Below, piece after piece: positions 23,405-36,537 of a stretch of DNA of 64,000 nucleotides. The stretch is taken from contig CM037870.1 in NCBI GenBank assembly GCA_021292105.1, forward strand, positions 8,281,558 to 8,345,557. Reading direction: 5' to 3'. Below the pieces are notes generated by a model. It did not search any database. It was given only the letters and a program-made list of their open reading frames with translations, and had not been told where the DNA came from. A program made the position numbers and the translations under genes. The stretch is from Anadara kagoshimensis. Taxonomy: Eukaryota; Mollusca; Bivalvia; Arcoida; Arcidae. How positions within the stretch are numbered: position 1 is the first letter of the stretch; every line of letters starts with the position of its first letter.

Positions 23405-24112
23405 GAATTTTCGGTTATATTCTGTCTTGCTACAACAACGCCGTACAACAGCACGGCAGTGTTATGTTTAAGCAATGACGGATTTTTTTTGCAAAAAGTT
23501 TACAAAATGTTTGATATTAGAAAGAAAGACATTCTAGTCAATTGATTAATAACTTAATTCAACTTTGAAGAACAAGGTCCTTGGTCAAGGTGCGCATAGC
23601 TAAATTAGAGTTAATTATTAAACGAAAATTAGTCAACTGATTTGCTAATGCTTGTTAATTAATTATTAACTTTAATTAGGTTTGAAAACCGGGATCCAGA
23701 TTGTTAAGAATAATGTGCGTTTTATATTGACATTGTAATTGCATAAAATGTAGTATATTGTTGACAGATTTGTTTGTTTTTCAATAATAGCAATTCAAAA
23801 AGTGCAATATCAATGCAGATATAAAGAAGAATGCAATACGATGTTTCTGTTACGGTAATTGTTAATTGGTTAGAAGGATTTTTTTACTGAGAAGATTATG
23901 ATTGTTTGATAAGTATATATTTGTATTGAACGGAATGTGATTCTGATTAGGTCTGTATGATATTGGATCTGATGGATATTTGGACCATTGAAGGATGTAT
24001 TTGTTATGAGATTTTTGATATGTGATTTAATAAAAGTAAAAAATAGTAATGCAGACTTAATTTATTGTTGTGATATTTAATAACAGCCAAACATTTTTCT
24101 GCAAAATATTCT

Positions 24113-24400
24113 TTTTTATCTAACATTAGACTAGTTTTTCTACGAAATACAAGTTTTATCAAACATGCATGATACAGAATCTTGTATCACCAACATTGGC
24201 GGTAAAGTGCACGTTCTCATTGTGACATCATTAGGGAGAATGTAGAACAAATGCCATAACATAGTTCAGTGGTTTTCTGTGGTAAAATGTATTTTTTCTC
24301 ATTAAGTATTGTTTTTTAATTATTTCAAATAACATAATTGGAAATGTTAGATAAAATATTATATACACACTGTGTATATAATATGTTTATATCTGTGATA
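24113..24400. mobile_element. Foldback-type element, copy 1
   Basis: TATCTAACATTAGACTAG at the left and GAAATGTTAGATA at the right form short inverted ends. A TATACACACTGTGTATA palindrome lies directly beside the right end. The inner text (ACATTGGCGGTAAAGT, CTCATTGTGACATCAT) recurs inverted at 42620-42925. Confidence 0.65.
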
Positions 24401-25289
24401 TATTCATAATCATCGTTTTGAATGTGTCTAGTCGAGTAGGCATTTTATGAACCTAGAAATGTTCAAATTTGGGCAACTTGCACAATATACATAAATCCAA
24501 AATAGCCGCCAAACGCCGAATTGAAGTTCACACTGCAGTATAAAATATCTTCCAATAGCTTGTATTATATCCTTTTAGATGTTTTCAGGTATGAGAACCC
24601 CATTTCTGGTGTTAATTTTTACATTCGAGACACCTAACTTGATCAATAAGCTATAAATCAAGATGGCCGACGGAGACCATCTTGAAATACTGATTCTATC
24701 CAAAAGCAAATTTATAATAGGTTGTAATATATCTTTGTAGGGGTATTAAGGCATGTGGAACAAAATTCTGGTATAAGTTTTACATTATATACAATCATTT
24801 CTATAATGACCGATCATGTGTCAAATAACTTTTTATCCTGGGCTAACAATAGGTAACCTAATTTGGTGTGAAACTTGTAACACTCCCTATCTCTATAAAA
24901 GTTACAAAATTATGTACAGAACATAAACATATCCTTGTGTGTTGCACTTAAGATTTTGAGTCTTGCATTGACATTACATGACATAAAAACGGTCTGGCGG
25001 TACCGGGTCTCCGTTAGCTATTACCAGTAATGAGAATTAGTCTTTGAATTCCAATTCGAAGTCGGTTATCACCTTATACTCTTAAGTAGGATCTTTGCTG
25101 TCGACCCCCTTCCACATCATTAACTAAAGGTGAAACAACAGAACATGATATTGGAAACAAAGTCATAACTATTAGGCTTTGATGTTCTTTATGAAAAGAC
25201 TAGCGAGGAAACGTCACAGGTTTTCCTGCTGGCTGGTCATTCAGAAAAACAAAGAATGGTTCAGATCCCACCAAATTGTTTGTGATCTT

Positions 25290-27143
25290 TGTTAACCAAG
25301 AACATCAAATAAATACACGAAATGAGAAGAAGAGTTTGTAATGCTGATAGTTTTCTTTTTTCCAAAGAGATAGGATGGTATATCACAACCACTAAGAGCA
25401 TGTATGACTAGCAGCTCAAGACATCTAGAACGAACCATGCCCCTAAGAGCATTCATGCCTGGCATTTCAAGACATCTCAAACCAAAACAATGACACTTAA
25501 AGCATGCATGCCTGGCAGTTCAAGACACCTCGATCCAAGACTATAGAAAGTTGCATTGATGTTCAAAACTGTTCATCACTCAATCTGTACATCGTCATCG
25601 CATTGTATTTATGCTTATACACCCGATACACTATCAAAACAAAAACATCTTTGCACACAAATGATATTATATTCTGTTTGTGAAGTCTAGAGATTATACG
25701 ATACCATAGTTATGCCGGATTCCTCATTGCCAAATCCACATTTGCTTACATTTCCTCTGCCATAGAACTTAGCAGCTATGAGATTCGTGATACCAATGTG
25801 ACCTTTTTGGATTGATGCTATGAAATCTGATGGATTATCGTCATGTGATCATGCGATATGGTAGAAAAACCGAACCATTGTGATTATGTGCTAGAGAGTT
25901 TTTGATAAATGAATTACACAGAGCCGTTTGTCTAGAGCTGACTTCATGCCTTTTCAATGACAACCATTTTCATCCACAAGTGAAAAAAAGAACAGAAACC
26001 ATTTCAAATGCAATCAGAAAGTAAGCTCAAACTACCCTTGCTGTCCATGTTAAAAAAAAAAACATGTTTTCAAGATCAACGTATGACTTTGTTTTTGCAT
26101 CTTGACCGCGACACTCCTTCCCTTTGTAGAGGTAATGATGGCATTATAAAATCTATCAGGTAGACTGGATATGTACTCGTATTCCATCTACTCATCAATT
26201 ACAACTTAATTACAACTGAATCCACCACAATGACAAATTAGAAGCAATTTGACAAGCGACTGACTTATGACCTGTTTTCATTTAGAGGGAGTTTGTATTA
26301 GCAATTGAGTTTGGTTATATATATGCAAGGAACACCGAAGATTGAACTACATATGTATTCCTTGAGTAATTATGGCCTGTGTCACACTCATTCAAATCGA
26401 TCAGAGATGTTCTCTTAATTTTGAGATGCACCAATCTACCCACTAAACAGATCAGACTAATGAGTCTAGTTTTTAAAGGCTCCTTTTTCAAATTTGAAAG
26501 CAGTTTGTTATCTAAACTGGTCAGCTGAGAGAGCATCCTCATAAACACCATAGTGTTGACATGCAAGATCTGCCATATCTTCGACAGGTCACTCGTGCGT
26601 TTATAACAGATACTGAGTAAGATAACGAGTATATTGCACATGTCCAGCATTCCAAAAACTCGTTTGTTGGGTGTGTTTATCAAGTTACAAATAATTTTGG
26701 TGGTAGGCAGTGCAGGGGTATTACTTTCTGCAGTCCAGTATAATTTTGAAGTGAAACAGCACTGTCAGATCTAGCTGTTGAGATGTTGCTTAATAGTAAC
26801 ATGGGTAAGTTGGGATCTAGATTGTGCACTACCTTTTCACTTATACCAGATTGATGAACCTAGAAGTCTGTGGTCATAGCGTGTGTCTCATATCGCTCAT
26901 TTGGAGTGGAAAACTATCATAAAACCAAAGGTTAGCAAAAGTATGAGTTATACTCAAACCCATCAATTGGTGGAAGGTTGCTACATTATAGATGACAAAT
27001 TTTACTGCATATTTCCGAAACGATAATACTTCATCATATGACGTAATATATCGATGTTCATGCAAAAGTCGAATCAATTTACTGCTGCCAAGTTTATGAT
27101 TTAGTTTGATAAAAAATAGGAATGTAGTTTTGTTTCCATTCAT
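25290..27143 (-). pseudogene. Remnant of a transposon protein (HALSGCD motif)
   Basis: On the minus strand, 27143-26874 keeps an open frame with KLIRLLHEHRYITSYDEVLSF. Further downstream, degenerate frames across 25680-25560 read DVFVLIVYRVYKHKY, and 25420-25340 reads LVIHALSGCDIPSYLFGKKK. From memory, the order (D-V-x-V-L-x, then HAL[TS]GCDxxSxFFGxGK) matches a conserved region of uncharacterised, probably transposon-derived proteins common in cnidarian and mollusc genomes. The reading frame is broken many times, so no intact protein is encoded. Confidence 0.45.
25380..25545 (+). repeat. Short tandem repeat, about 52-bp unit, 3 copies
   Basis: Units share AAGAGCAT-like, CATGCCTGGCA and TTCAAGACATCT blocks. 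One unit overlaps the sequence that encodes the HALSGCD motif on the other strand. Confidence 0.6.
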
Positions 27144-27742
27144 GGTAATATGTGTGCTGGAAATAATGAGACTTTAAAAACTTCTTCGTTGGATACAGGC
27201 GTAGAGGAAACCTTGGCAAAGTCGAACTAGCCTTTTCGATAGATTAAGTAAAGCTGTAGTTAATCAGATCATATTTTAAATTTGTTATTAAAAGGAATTG
27301 TTCGAGCTTCATTTAAGGCCTTTAAATCAAAATGTATGGTTAAGTTACGCACGCAGTATCGAATGTGATATACTGAGTTGCATCTTATAATCAAACCCTG
27401 TTACTCCTTCCCTTGTCGGGTCAAAAATGTTAAATATACATTTAAAATGCGTTTCATGTTAAAAACAACAACGTAAATGAGTTCCTCATCCCTAAAAACA
27501 TATAAAACGGCATATTACAAGCTATTGTAGAACAATTCCTACGAAAGAGATTTTCAATATGGCGTCAGGCAGCCATCTTGGATCAATGCAAATTGTGCAA
27601 TTTGCCCAATGTTGTCTGCAGGGCAACAAACCTAATTTTACCCAAGGGACCCTAACTAATACAAAACAGCAAAAAAAACGTCATAGGAAAAAACATTTCT
27701 AGGTTTAAGTAATGAAAATATGGGAGTGTCAACTCCACTAGT

Positions 27743-28228
27743 CTGTTAAAACATATTTCAAGATTGATGGTGAAAAGACCTGAATTTTTAATTGTTCATA
27801 TATCGTGATTATAAAGCATTGTCTGTCACAGTAGGATTATTTGATACTGTTATATGTTGATTCTTACTCCAAGACAGAAAACTTCTAAATGCATCTCTGG
27901 ATTTTCCCTTAACATGGTTGTTTGTTTTTAATCACATCCTGGTAGTAATCACTGTCTTCCACTCCTTGCATGTAACACGATAAAACATCGGGGTTTACCA
28001 GTCATTTTTGTTGGATCTAGTTTTTGTGGTTGATTGATTAATATTGGTCCCGAATTTAAAGGCTATGTGAATGCTTTCTATACTAGTGAGCTTCATATTT
28101 AGACTTTGACCTTAATTATGACGCCAACAAAAGGCTACATTTGAAGCTGTATTACAAATGCGATGACTTCAAGTTTTCTGTTGTCAATTTGTTATTTGCA
28201 CTTCTCTTGTAGAAATTCACGTGTTCAA
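27743..28228. other. Intergenic sequence between transposon and FB fragment
   Basis: No gene or repeat recognised. Confidence 0.4.
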
Positions 28229-28455
28229 TCAAAAACAAACATACTAATCTATGTCGGAATCACAATCCAGAAGCAAAGTAAAAACTTTGAACTGACAAAT
28301 TAGGTTAGACACGTGAACTTCCACCAGGGAAGTGAGGCCGGGTGCTCCGGAAGGGTAAGCACCTCCTGTTTAGCTAGCTACACCAGCCACGTGTGTAATC
28401 AAAATTGTGTGAAAGGAACATGGAACTATGAGACGTCAAATATATCCAGGGCAGA
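28229..28455 (+). repeat. FB foldback element, left-arm fragment
   Basis: Contains AAAAACAAACATACTAATC, GAGGCCGGGTGCTCCGGAAG, TTTAGCTAGCTACACC and GGAACATGGAACTATG in the same order as the left arm of the full FB copy. It lies 270 bp downstream of the 3' end of dehydrogenase copy A. Confidence 0.8.
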
Positions 28456-28727
28456 TAATCAGCATAGACCATCTTTTAGATACACGGTTGTACTGCTCAT
28501 AATTTACGTATCGCCGGCCATTTCTATTATGTACCGACACTGGCCGCCATCACGGTACCAAAGCAGCAACACGGCAACTAATGACGTATTTGTGTCAGTT
28601 ACGTCATTAAATTCAATTCAGGTCGAGATTTCATTCTTTTTGTGTATAATTCAAGCTTGCCGGGCCTTTGTCGGAACATTGTGGGCGTGGCCAGCGATAC
28701 GTCAATTATAAGACATAAATCATTTAT

Positions 28728-31700
28728 TTAGTCACTTGGTAACACTTTGTATGGGTTTAATATTCCATTTGGGTCCATTAAAGTTTTCATCTTCTTCATC
28801 AAACTAAGTGCTGATTTAGATTTACTGTGATATATAAAGTCTTTCTTCTTGAATCCAAGTCCATGCTCTGCACTAACGCTGCCATGACAACCAGATACCC
28901 AGTCGTATATATAAGGCTCTATAAGATCCATCACATCCTGTCTATACTCTGAGGTTGTAAGATACAAGTGGAGGTTACCTATTTAGAGAGAATACTAGTA
29001 GTCATTATGATTTAAGATTAACAAAGTCCATGATCAAATCGCAAGCCATAAACGCAAAGTAAAAAACTTTGAAAAGTGACAAATTATGTTAATAACTTGA
29101 TCTTGTACAAGGGTAGTGAGCCCCGGATGTTTCGAAAGTGTCAGCATCTCCTCTCGAGCTAGCTCTATGTATGAAATATACCCCAAACTTTATAGGAACT
29201 ATATTTAAAAAAAACAAACAACAAACCATTGTTAGTGAAGGTAAGAACTGATGACCTGGTGAAAGTAGTATCTCATTTCGTATTAAGCAACATTTATGAC
29301 ATACCTAAGCATGTCATAAATGTTGCTTAATTAATTACACATGTGTAATCATTTTAGTCTTTTTAAAAAAATTAAAATCAAGAAAAGGAAAATGCAATAA
29401 TGCAAATTTGTAGCAGAAAATAGTGTACTTGTCAATATCGAATGCTACCAAGAACAATCAAGAAACGAATATAATACTAGTAAATAGTTATAATTGTGAA
29501 GTAGATCGGCTAGGCAATTATAATAGTTATAATAATAGGCAATTTATCTTGCAAAAGCTGTTGATAGCAAATTTGTTTCAGTTAAAATTTTGTTTTTATA
29601 TCTATATTTGCCATTCTGTAATATTTTTTATATTATTAGTGAAAATAGGAAAACATGAAATTAAATATTAAAAAAACATTCACCATCTCCGATATGACCA
29701 TATCCAAATATACGTTTAGTATCTGATCCTGCCCTCTCACGCATGGCTTCTACCAAACCATAAAACTTTGGTAACGGTAGAGATACGTCATATTTATACA
29801 CATAACCGTCGTGTAATGGAGACTCGGACATCCGTTCACGCAAGGTCCATATATTCTGTAAAGAGAGAAAAAGTGGTGAATAGACATTTATTTTTTCTTA
29901 AAATTAATGCTTTATTCAAATAACGCCTCCTCATATTAGACAGATACATCATTGATTGAATGTCTCGAATATCCATTCTTGAGGAAACCTTATAATAGAG
30001 CAGCTGTTTAGAGGATTCAGAAAATAAAAAATCTTTTAACTTTGAATTTTGAAACTAAAGATGTAAATTTGATAAGCCAGATGGCACGCTGTGAACATGC
30101 ATGTATAATTATCAATTTCAAAGTCAATGGTTCAAAATGGGTTTTTTTTCAATAAGAACAATTGAATCAAATACAAACGCACCGGTCCAAAACACAATCT
30201 AAAAGCAAATCAAGAAAAGGAAGTTGTTTTTTAATTGAAATTTCAAGTCATTACGTTTGTAATTTAGCTCAAATGTAGCCTTTCATGTGTGTCATAAATG
30301 AGATACAGGTCCAAATATGGAGTTGTTCTTTAGTCGCATCGTTTCTTTCAGGCTCATTAAGATAGCTGACATTCATATATTCTCCAAATTTAGAATTATT
30401 AAGAGACAGTCATCTACCCCCTGTATATACATTTGTATTTGTATGTGGAGTGAAATAGTTTACGACAGTCCTCGCTCCAGATTTAACAAGGTTCTGGATA
30501 AATTCTTAAAATAAAACCTGTATTTTGGCAGGCTCAGAGGCTACAACTCCATTCTCAACATGTCCAACTTCCATCACATGTGTTAAAAACCTATCTAATT
30601 TTTCTTTGTCATGCCCACCATCTGAACCCGATGTTTCAATTAGGACATAGAATGGATAGTCTTCAATCGGACAGGACAGTTTCAGGTTTTCTTTTGCAGC
30701 CATCATAGATTCAGAATCTATAACTTCAAATGCTGAGAGTATTTCTGCCAGTTGACGTTTACTTTCACTCAGTGTGTCCAGTACACTAGCAAAACCAGCA
30801 CATCCTGAAAAAGGAAATCTCATGGAGGTAATAAAGGACAAAATAACATTTGACTTGTACTCAGTCGATCACGAATCCCCAAGAAAAGTTATATCGTACG
30901 AAACTGCTTTTAATATTATTTCGGCTACATGGCGAAGAAGAAGACAAAAAAAATTAAGCTATAACCTATGGTGAAATCAAAATACATTTATTAAATACAC
31001 AATATATACAACCTACCTAAAAATGCCACATTTACAGAGTTTGGTTTTTGTGGACATAAAATAGATACAGCAGTAACCACTCCAAGTGTTCCTTCTGAAC
31101 CAATAAATAGATGTTTTAAATCATAACCAGTATTATCTTTCCTCAAGGTAGATAAACAATCTAAAACTTCACCATTTGCTAATACCTGTAAAACAGCAAG
31201 CAATGATGTCAAACATAGCATTTTTATTCGAAAAAGCAAATGGTTATGGCTGTAGAAAAGGCTTCTGCTATCTCTATTTAGAAACCCTTATTAAAATTGT
31301 AAACCTTATTTAATTTGACAAGTATAAAAATACAAAGTTCTGAATCACTTCTTAATAATTTCGAAAGGCTCTCCATGTAAATCTATAGAATTTCAATACA
31401 AGCTGCATCAGAATATTGATAAGAGTTAACATGTAGAGGGTTCAATGTTGATTTAAATTGCATCGGGTACTATAGAGAAACAGAGACCAAACATATAACA
31501 GAATGGACATCTAGCAATGAAGACGAAACAATAATGTTTAAGTATTGAATTTATAGATACAACAATAATTGAAATCTCTCTATAAATACAATCTTTTCGA
31601 GTTATTCTATTTTCACACTTTCTTACTATTACTATATTTACTATTTCTAAACCAAGAACGCTTCCATGCAATGACCCATATCTCAGAAATCGTAATCCAC

Positions 31701-33401
31701 CGGCATTAGTTGCAATGTTACCACCAATATGACAGCTCCCCTTGGCACCAAGATCGTGTGGCATAATTAAGTTATATTCAGACACGTGATCTTGAAGTGT
31801 AGCTAAAACACACCCCGCCTGACAAACAAGAACACCTGTAATTAGGACTTTAAGAATTATTTTATAACTAATTTCTTTCAAAACTAAGTGAATTGTCAAT
31901 AATTGGATCCTGGCTGTAGTCAATTTCTGTGATGGATACAACGCCTTAGTGTAGAAGCACAGAATTCTATCAGAGATACTTTATCTTAATACTGATATCT
32001 AAGGAAGTTTCGAAAATTTCATTATCATAAGTAATTGCGACTTTAATTTCGATTCAGTAACCGTGAAACACTTAAGTCTCATAAACCCCAAAATTCGTAT
32101 AACATCTTCATTTCTTTTTCGCAGTTAATAATGTGTACACAAGGTACATGATTAGTGTTCACATTATGTAGATAAAATAAACCCACGTGATTCCTAAACA
32201 TAAATGCACTATTTTCAGTATGGTACGACGTTCGACTTTCATCTTAAACAATGACAATGTATTTTTCTGTAGACTCTTTTTACATTTAACAGATACTTTG
32301 ATAGAATTAACTACATATAAATAAATCATTTTACCTGAAAGATCATCAAGGCTGATAATTTTGTTCATCAACTGTGTAGACAGGATAACCTCGTCAAATA
32401 CAGGTACACTTCCTCCCACCTGACCTGTGTTACCACCTTGGGGAACCACTGCTATCTTTCGTTCATTACAGTACTTTAATATGGCCGACACCTCCTCTGT
32501 AGTCTTCGGACGTAGCATGACCTGACTAGTTCCTATAACATAATAGCACTTAGGTGGCGTTAGTTGTGGTCATTGTTTTTAATAGCTGCATATTAGTGAA
32601 TGAACAAACAGTGCTTAAATATTCAGATACAGTGTTAACATATTATATTGCAAATACTAGTATAAAGAAAGAAAACGACTATTCAATATTCCCAAAATAG
32701 ACTAAACCATAATATATCTGTATGATACTTAAAACATCTAAGCAGCAAAAACAATCATATACGAAAGACAATTGTCACTAAAAAACGTGCAATTAGCAAC
32801 AGCCAATATAAACAAAAACACAAAACAATACATGTATATTTATTACCGTTACAATTTTGCGGCACTAGACGGTCGTTTTGAAAATTCCTCATCAGTAGTG
32901 CTCGAACAACATAGTGCAAATCAAAACATTTGTAGGATGTTGTTTTGAGAAAAATAAATAATAGAAATCACAAGACAAGGTACAAAAGACACTTACTGGG
33001 TCCGTTGGTTATGAAACTCCCGATTGTGGACGGCCATGGGATTTAAGATTTAATTGTGTAGTTTAAGTATTATTGAAGGACTACCCTTACCATAAACTAG
33101 TACATAAATATTTACCTTTACAAGTTTTAAGCCAATCTGTGTTGTAGGAATCTAATTCTGAAACGTCTGTTAACACACGACCTGGTATTAACTTTTCAAA
33201 TACCTTCAAATCCTCATCGCTTAGTATTGCAAACTGTCCTCTCTTCAAATAAGGATACCTCTTGGTTGTCAGTTCTACGGCCGAATAAGAATTACTTGTA
33301 CAAAAAACTCTGGCATTTTGACACTGCATACATCCACCTGACGTCTTTGTATACCATGACCGACAACTTCGCAGCAGTAAACGTATATGTGGTATTGTCA
33401 T
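28728..33401 (-). CDS. D2HGDH: D-2-hydroxyglutarate dehydrogenase, mitochondrial, copy A (active-site Asn to Tyr)
   Basis: Exons (minus strand): 33116-33401, 32335-32532, 31642-31835, 31017-31185, 30518-30804, 29684-29855, 28728-28978. Introns are GT-AG, phases agree, and the frame is open for 518 aa. The family oxidises D-2-hydroxyglutarate to 2-oxoglutarate with FAD in mitochondria. Visible: an Arg/Ser-rich N-terminus fitting a transit peptide; the FAD-binding domain with [14 protein letters not shown] (Gln where copies B and C have Leu), [18 protein letters not shown] and FIGSEGTLG; and a C-terminal domain with [21 protein letters not shown] and SAEHG. The zinc ligand pattern is present. 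The residue equivalent to human Asn443, as I recall a substrate contact, is Tyr441 here (NLHLY instead of NLHLN). AATAAA overlaps the TAA stop. Probably translated; whether it is an active D-2-HG dehydrogenase is uncertain. Confidence 0.88.
29026..29172 (+). repeat. FB fragment, strongly degenerate (copy A intron 6)
   Basis: GCAAAGTAAAAAACTTTGAA, CCCGGATGTTTCGAAAG and GAGCTAGCTC match FB left-arm blocks in order. Confidence 0.55.
29284..29329. repeat. Short perfect hairpin (19-bp arms)
   Basis: TAAGCAACATTTATGACAT and its exact reverse complement are separated by 8 bp. Confidence 0.85.
32124..32212 (+). repeat. Internal fragment of the 14052/17527 MITE family
   Basis: GATTAGTGTTCACATTATGT and the following AAAATAAACCCACG / ATTCCTAAACATAAATGC match the interior of the 17527 member. 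No TIRs remain. It lies in copy A intron 2. Confidence 0.6.
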
Positions 33402-33701
33402 TTTTAATTAACAGATTCAGAGATGTGTATCATATTTTATGTTTTCACAATCTACCCTCTATTTTGAACTGATTAACAAGATTAGTTTTAATATAGGTCG
33501 ACAAAATCATAGATAAAAATATATGTAGAACAAATACAGCCTATTTAAGATGACATTTAGAATTAGATAAATCTTGAATATCGCAGGCGGTAGATCGGAA
33601 AACTTATTTTTAAAAATAAATATACCATTCCTAGGAAATATATTTTTACAATAATGTATGAAATTGTTGAAAATTTAAACAAGTTTATAAAAAAACATAA
33701 A

Positions 33702-33958
33702 AATCCATGTCCGAATTAAAATTCGTGAAAAAGTGAAAAAGTAAAAACTTTGGAACTGACAAATCAGGTTAGACAAGTGAACATCCACCAGGGAAGTGAG
33801 GCCGGGTGCTCCGGAAGGGTAAACACTTCATGTTTAGCTAGCTACACCCACAACGTGTGTAATCAAAGTTGTGTAAAAGGAACATGGAACTTGGGGACGT
33901 CAAACATATCCAGGGTAATCCTGGACACAGAGACATCAAATTTATCAACAATACTGTA
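33702..33958 (+). repeat. FB foldback element, left-arm fragment
   Basis: GAGGCCGGGTGCTCCGGAAG, TTTAGCTAGCTACACCC, GGAACATGGAACTTGGG and ATATCCAGGGTAAT lie in FB order. Confidence 0.8.
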
Positions 33959-34847
33959 GTGACGGCCATAAATCTGATTCTACATCAATTGACCTATATA
34001 CTTCCGTCGAACGCAATTGGAAAGGGTGTTTGCTAGCCTACACTAGTTGCATTGGTACAAGCATAATGGACCGAGTGGTCTATTTATCAGCGACATTTCT
34101 CGACAAGTGTGCTAGCACTCTAAATGTCATAAAGTATGGCGACATTTGTACACAACAGATTAAAAATACTCGCACAGATCGCATGCATAACTGATAGCGT
34201 TCAGTCTTTTTCGCGAAAAAGTGAACAACTTCTGGTGTAAAGCAGCATGCACCCGACCAAAAAATCATAATCTTCTCAGTTTCAATTTTATATAATTATT
34301 TTAATGTCACTCTATATTCATTTCTGTTGAATTCGTGACTATGATGTGTTTTGTTTACAACTGAGTGAAACCTTTCCAAGAACAGTCACGTGTCCGTTTT
34401 CTGCATGGATGTCAGTACATTATTATTCCTATGTTTAGCAAAATGTATAGCAATATACTTCCAGATATTGGACTCTAACAGATAAACTAACAGATACACA
34501 TGAGATCGAACTTATGATATTTTATAAAAGGACAACTAATTCAACCAGTATGCTCGTCTATATATAGAATAGAATTGGGAACGGGGTTAAATGCCGAACA
34601 AGGCGGTTTTTCTGGGATAGAGTTAAGTTGGAATGTGGATTTAATTTTTCATCAATAATGTGTTTTAAAAAACGAAGGGATGTGTAAGAGGCGGGGTGCT
34701 AGCGCAGATGTAGACGTCGAGGGTCAAACAAAAGCTTCTTTTTTTGTTCTTCGTGAAGACAAGCTGAAATCGATGTATGAAGGAAAATACAATAGTGCAA
34801 TTTCTATATTATCTTCCTTTCACTCTCAACATGGCATGTGTCGCTAG

Positions 34848-34968
34848 GTTAAGCCTTCCGGAGAACCCGGCCTCACTTCCCTGGTGACAGTACACGTATT
34901 TAACCTAATTTTTCATTTTACATTGCTTCTGGGTCGTGGTTTCGGCATGGATTGGTATTTTTTCATTA
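34848..34968 (-). repeat. FB foldback element, right-arm fragment
   Basis: CCTTCCGGAGAACCCGGCCT, CACTTCCCTGGTG, ATTTAACCTAATTT and TTGCTTCTGGGTCGTGG lie in right-arm order, ending with the FB terminus. Confidence 0.75.
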
Positions 34969-36014
34969 TAAAAGACAAAAATTCATTTAAATATTATTTT
35001 ATATATAAACATTATAAGGATAACCGATGTTTATTACAGCTTATTTTTTTTTTTTAATTTTAATGTTTTCTTTGTTGTACTATAACCCACTAAACTACAC
35101 TAAATTATTTGTTCATTCAAATCCGATGACAACTCGTACCTCCAGTTTAAACATTTATTAATCACTTTGTTGGTAATGTTTTATAAGGATTCAATATACC
35201 ATTTGGGTCCATCAAAGATTTAATCTTTTTCATTAATCTAACTGCGGATTTTGATTTTGAGCGATAAATTAATTCTTTCTTTTGTAAACCAAGTCCGTGC
35301 TCTGCACTTATGCTGCCATGACAACTAGAAATCCAATCATAGACATTAGGCTCAACAACATCCATTGCATTCTGTCTGAAGTCAGATGATGTAACATTTA
35401 GATGTAGATTGCCTTCAAAATAAAGATAATTAATATGAAGACAATCTTTAGATTTAAGTACAGTATAATGTTATGTGTCATTTCAGAAAAACTTAGTTAT
35501 AGGCCATTAAATCGACTTTTAGATTGTTATATCTACACAACCTATGCCAGTTTCTGATTAGATTACATATTATTCTAGATACATTTTAACAGCATTAAGT
35601 CGTTTCAAGATATGGAAAATATATACAAATAATATGCACAAAATCGTTAGTTAAAGTCACGACTACCAGCGAAAGACAATTTGAACGGTATGCACTTTTT
35701 ATGTTTCGTCACGTCATCTAATGAGAAACATTGGCAGTATTTTATTTTATATTAATAATTTATCTTAAATGATTTGTGTTAAGATGGTGACTTTCTATAA
35801 GTATGTACAGCAGTACCGAACTGCATTATAAATAACATACATAATTAAATTTAAGGAGAAAATGTTCACAATTTTCTGACGCCATTTCTTTACGATTTTT
35901 TCTTGACTCGTTACAGCATGATTTTGTTTTGAAACGAATTTTTAAAAATGAGTCAAAACATTGTAAATGCTTTATAGTAGTTAATACAGATATATTCAAT
36001 CATATATACACTTG

Positions 36015-36310
36015 GCAGATGTAGCTAACTAAACAGGAAGTATTACCCTTCCGGAGCACCCGACGTCAGATGTTTAACCTAATTTGCCAGTTTCAAAGTT
36101 TTTACTTTCTTTGGAATCCTGGTATAGACATGCATTAGTATGTTTGTTTTTGATATTACATGAAAATATATGATGAGGTACTTGCCCTTCCGGAGCACCC
36201 GACATTACTTCCCTTCAGGAATGTGGTGAGTTTCACTTAATTTTGCAAGGTTTCAAAATTTTTACTTTACTTTCGGGATTGTACTTTGTACTGGTATGTT
36301 TGATAAAAGA
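36015..36310 (-). repeat. Two consecutive FB right-arm fragments (copy B intron 6)
   Basis: CCCTTCCGGAGCACCCGACG near 36047 and CCCTTCCGGAGCACCCGACA near 36185. Each is followed by a TTTCAAAxTTTTTACTTT block and a TAGTATGTTTG or TGGTATGTTTG end. One copy follows the other in the same orientation. Confidence 0.75.
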
Positions 36311-36537
36311 TTAAAACGACATGTAATATTACAATAACTTACCATCACCCGCATGGCCATATCCCATTACACTGATGTCGGATCTTACAACTTTCTTACG
36401 TAATACTTCAACTAAACTATAAAACTTTGGTAACGGTAAAGATACATCGTATCCATCATGCTTAATGGCTTCTGCTATTCTCTCTCGCAGTGACCATAAA
36501 TGCTGCAAGATACCACAACAACGTGTAAGAACAGACT

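Larger units (their letters stand above)
24427..27742. mobile_element. Decayed 3.3-kb DNA transposon with long TIRs
   Basis: The left end (TCTAGTCGAGTAGG, then ACCTAGAAATGTT, GGGCAACTTGCACAAT, CAATAGCTTGTATTATAT, TATGAGAACCCCATTT) is matched in order by the reverse complement of 27440-27742. The matches are GACTAGTGGAGTTG, ACCTAGAAATGTT, GGGCAAATTGCACAAT, CAATAGCTTGTAATAT and GATGAGGAACTCATTT. The TIRs therefore exceed 190 bp and have diverged by substitutions and an insertion of about 80 bp. The interior holds remnants of a minus-strand gene. Superfamily not assigned. Confidence 0.7.
33402..35161. other. Spacer between dehydrogenase copies A and B
   Basis: No gene. It holds an FB left-arm fragment (33702-33958) and an FB right-arm fragment (34848-34968) in facing orientation, about 0.9 kb apart. 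These may be the two halves of one interrupted element. The promoter of copy A should lie at the low-coordinate end, but no element was identified. Confidence 0.5.

Noticed and set aside
28313..28711. Plus-strand open frame of 132 codons
   Set aside because: Its first third is the FB left-arm fragment, which is also open at 33750-33959. No protein features.
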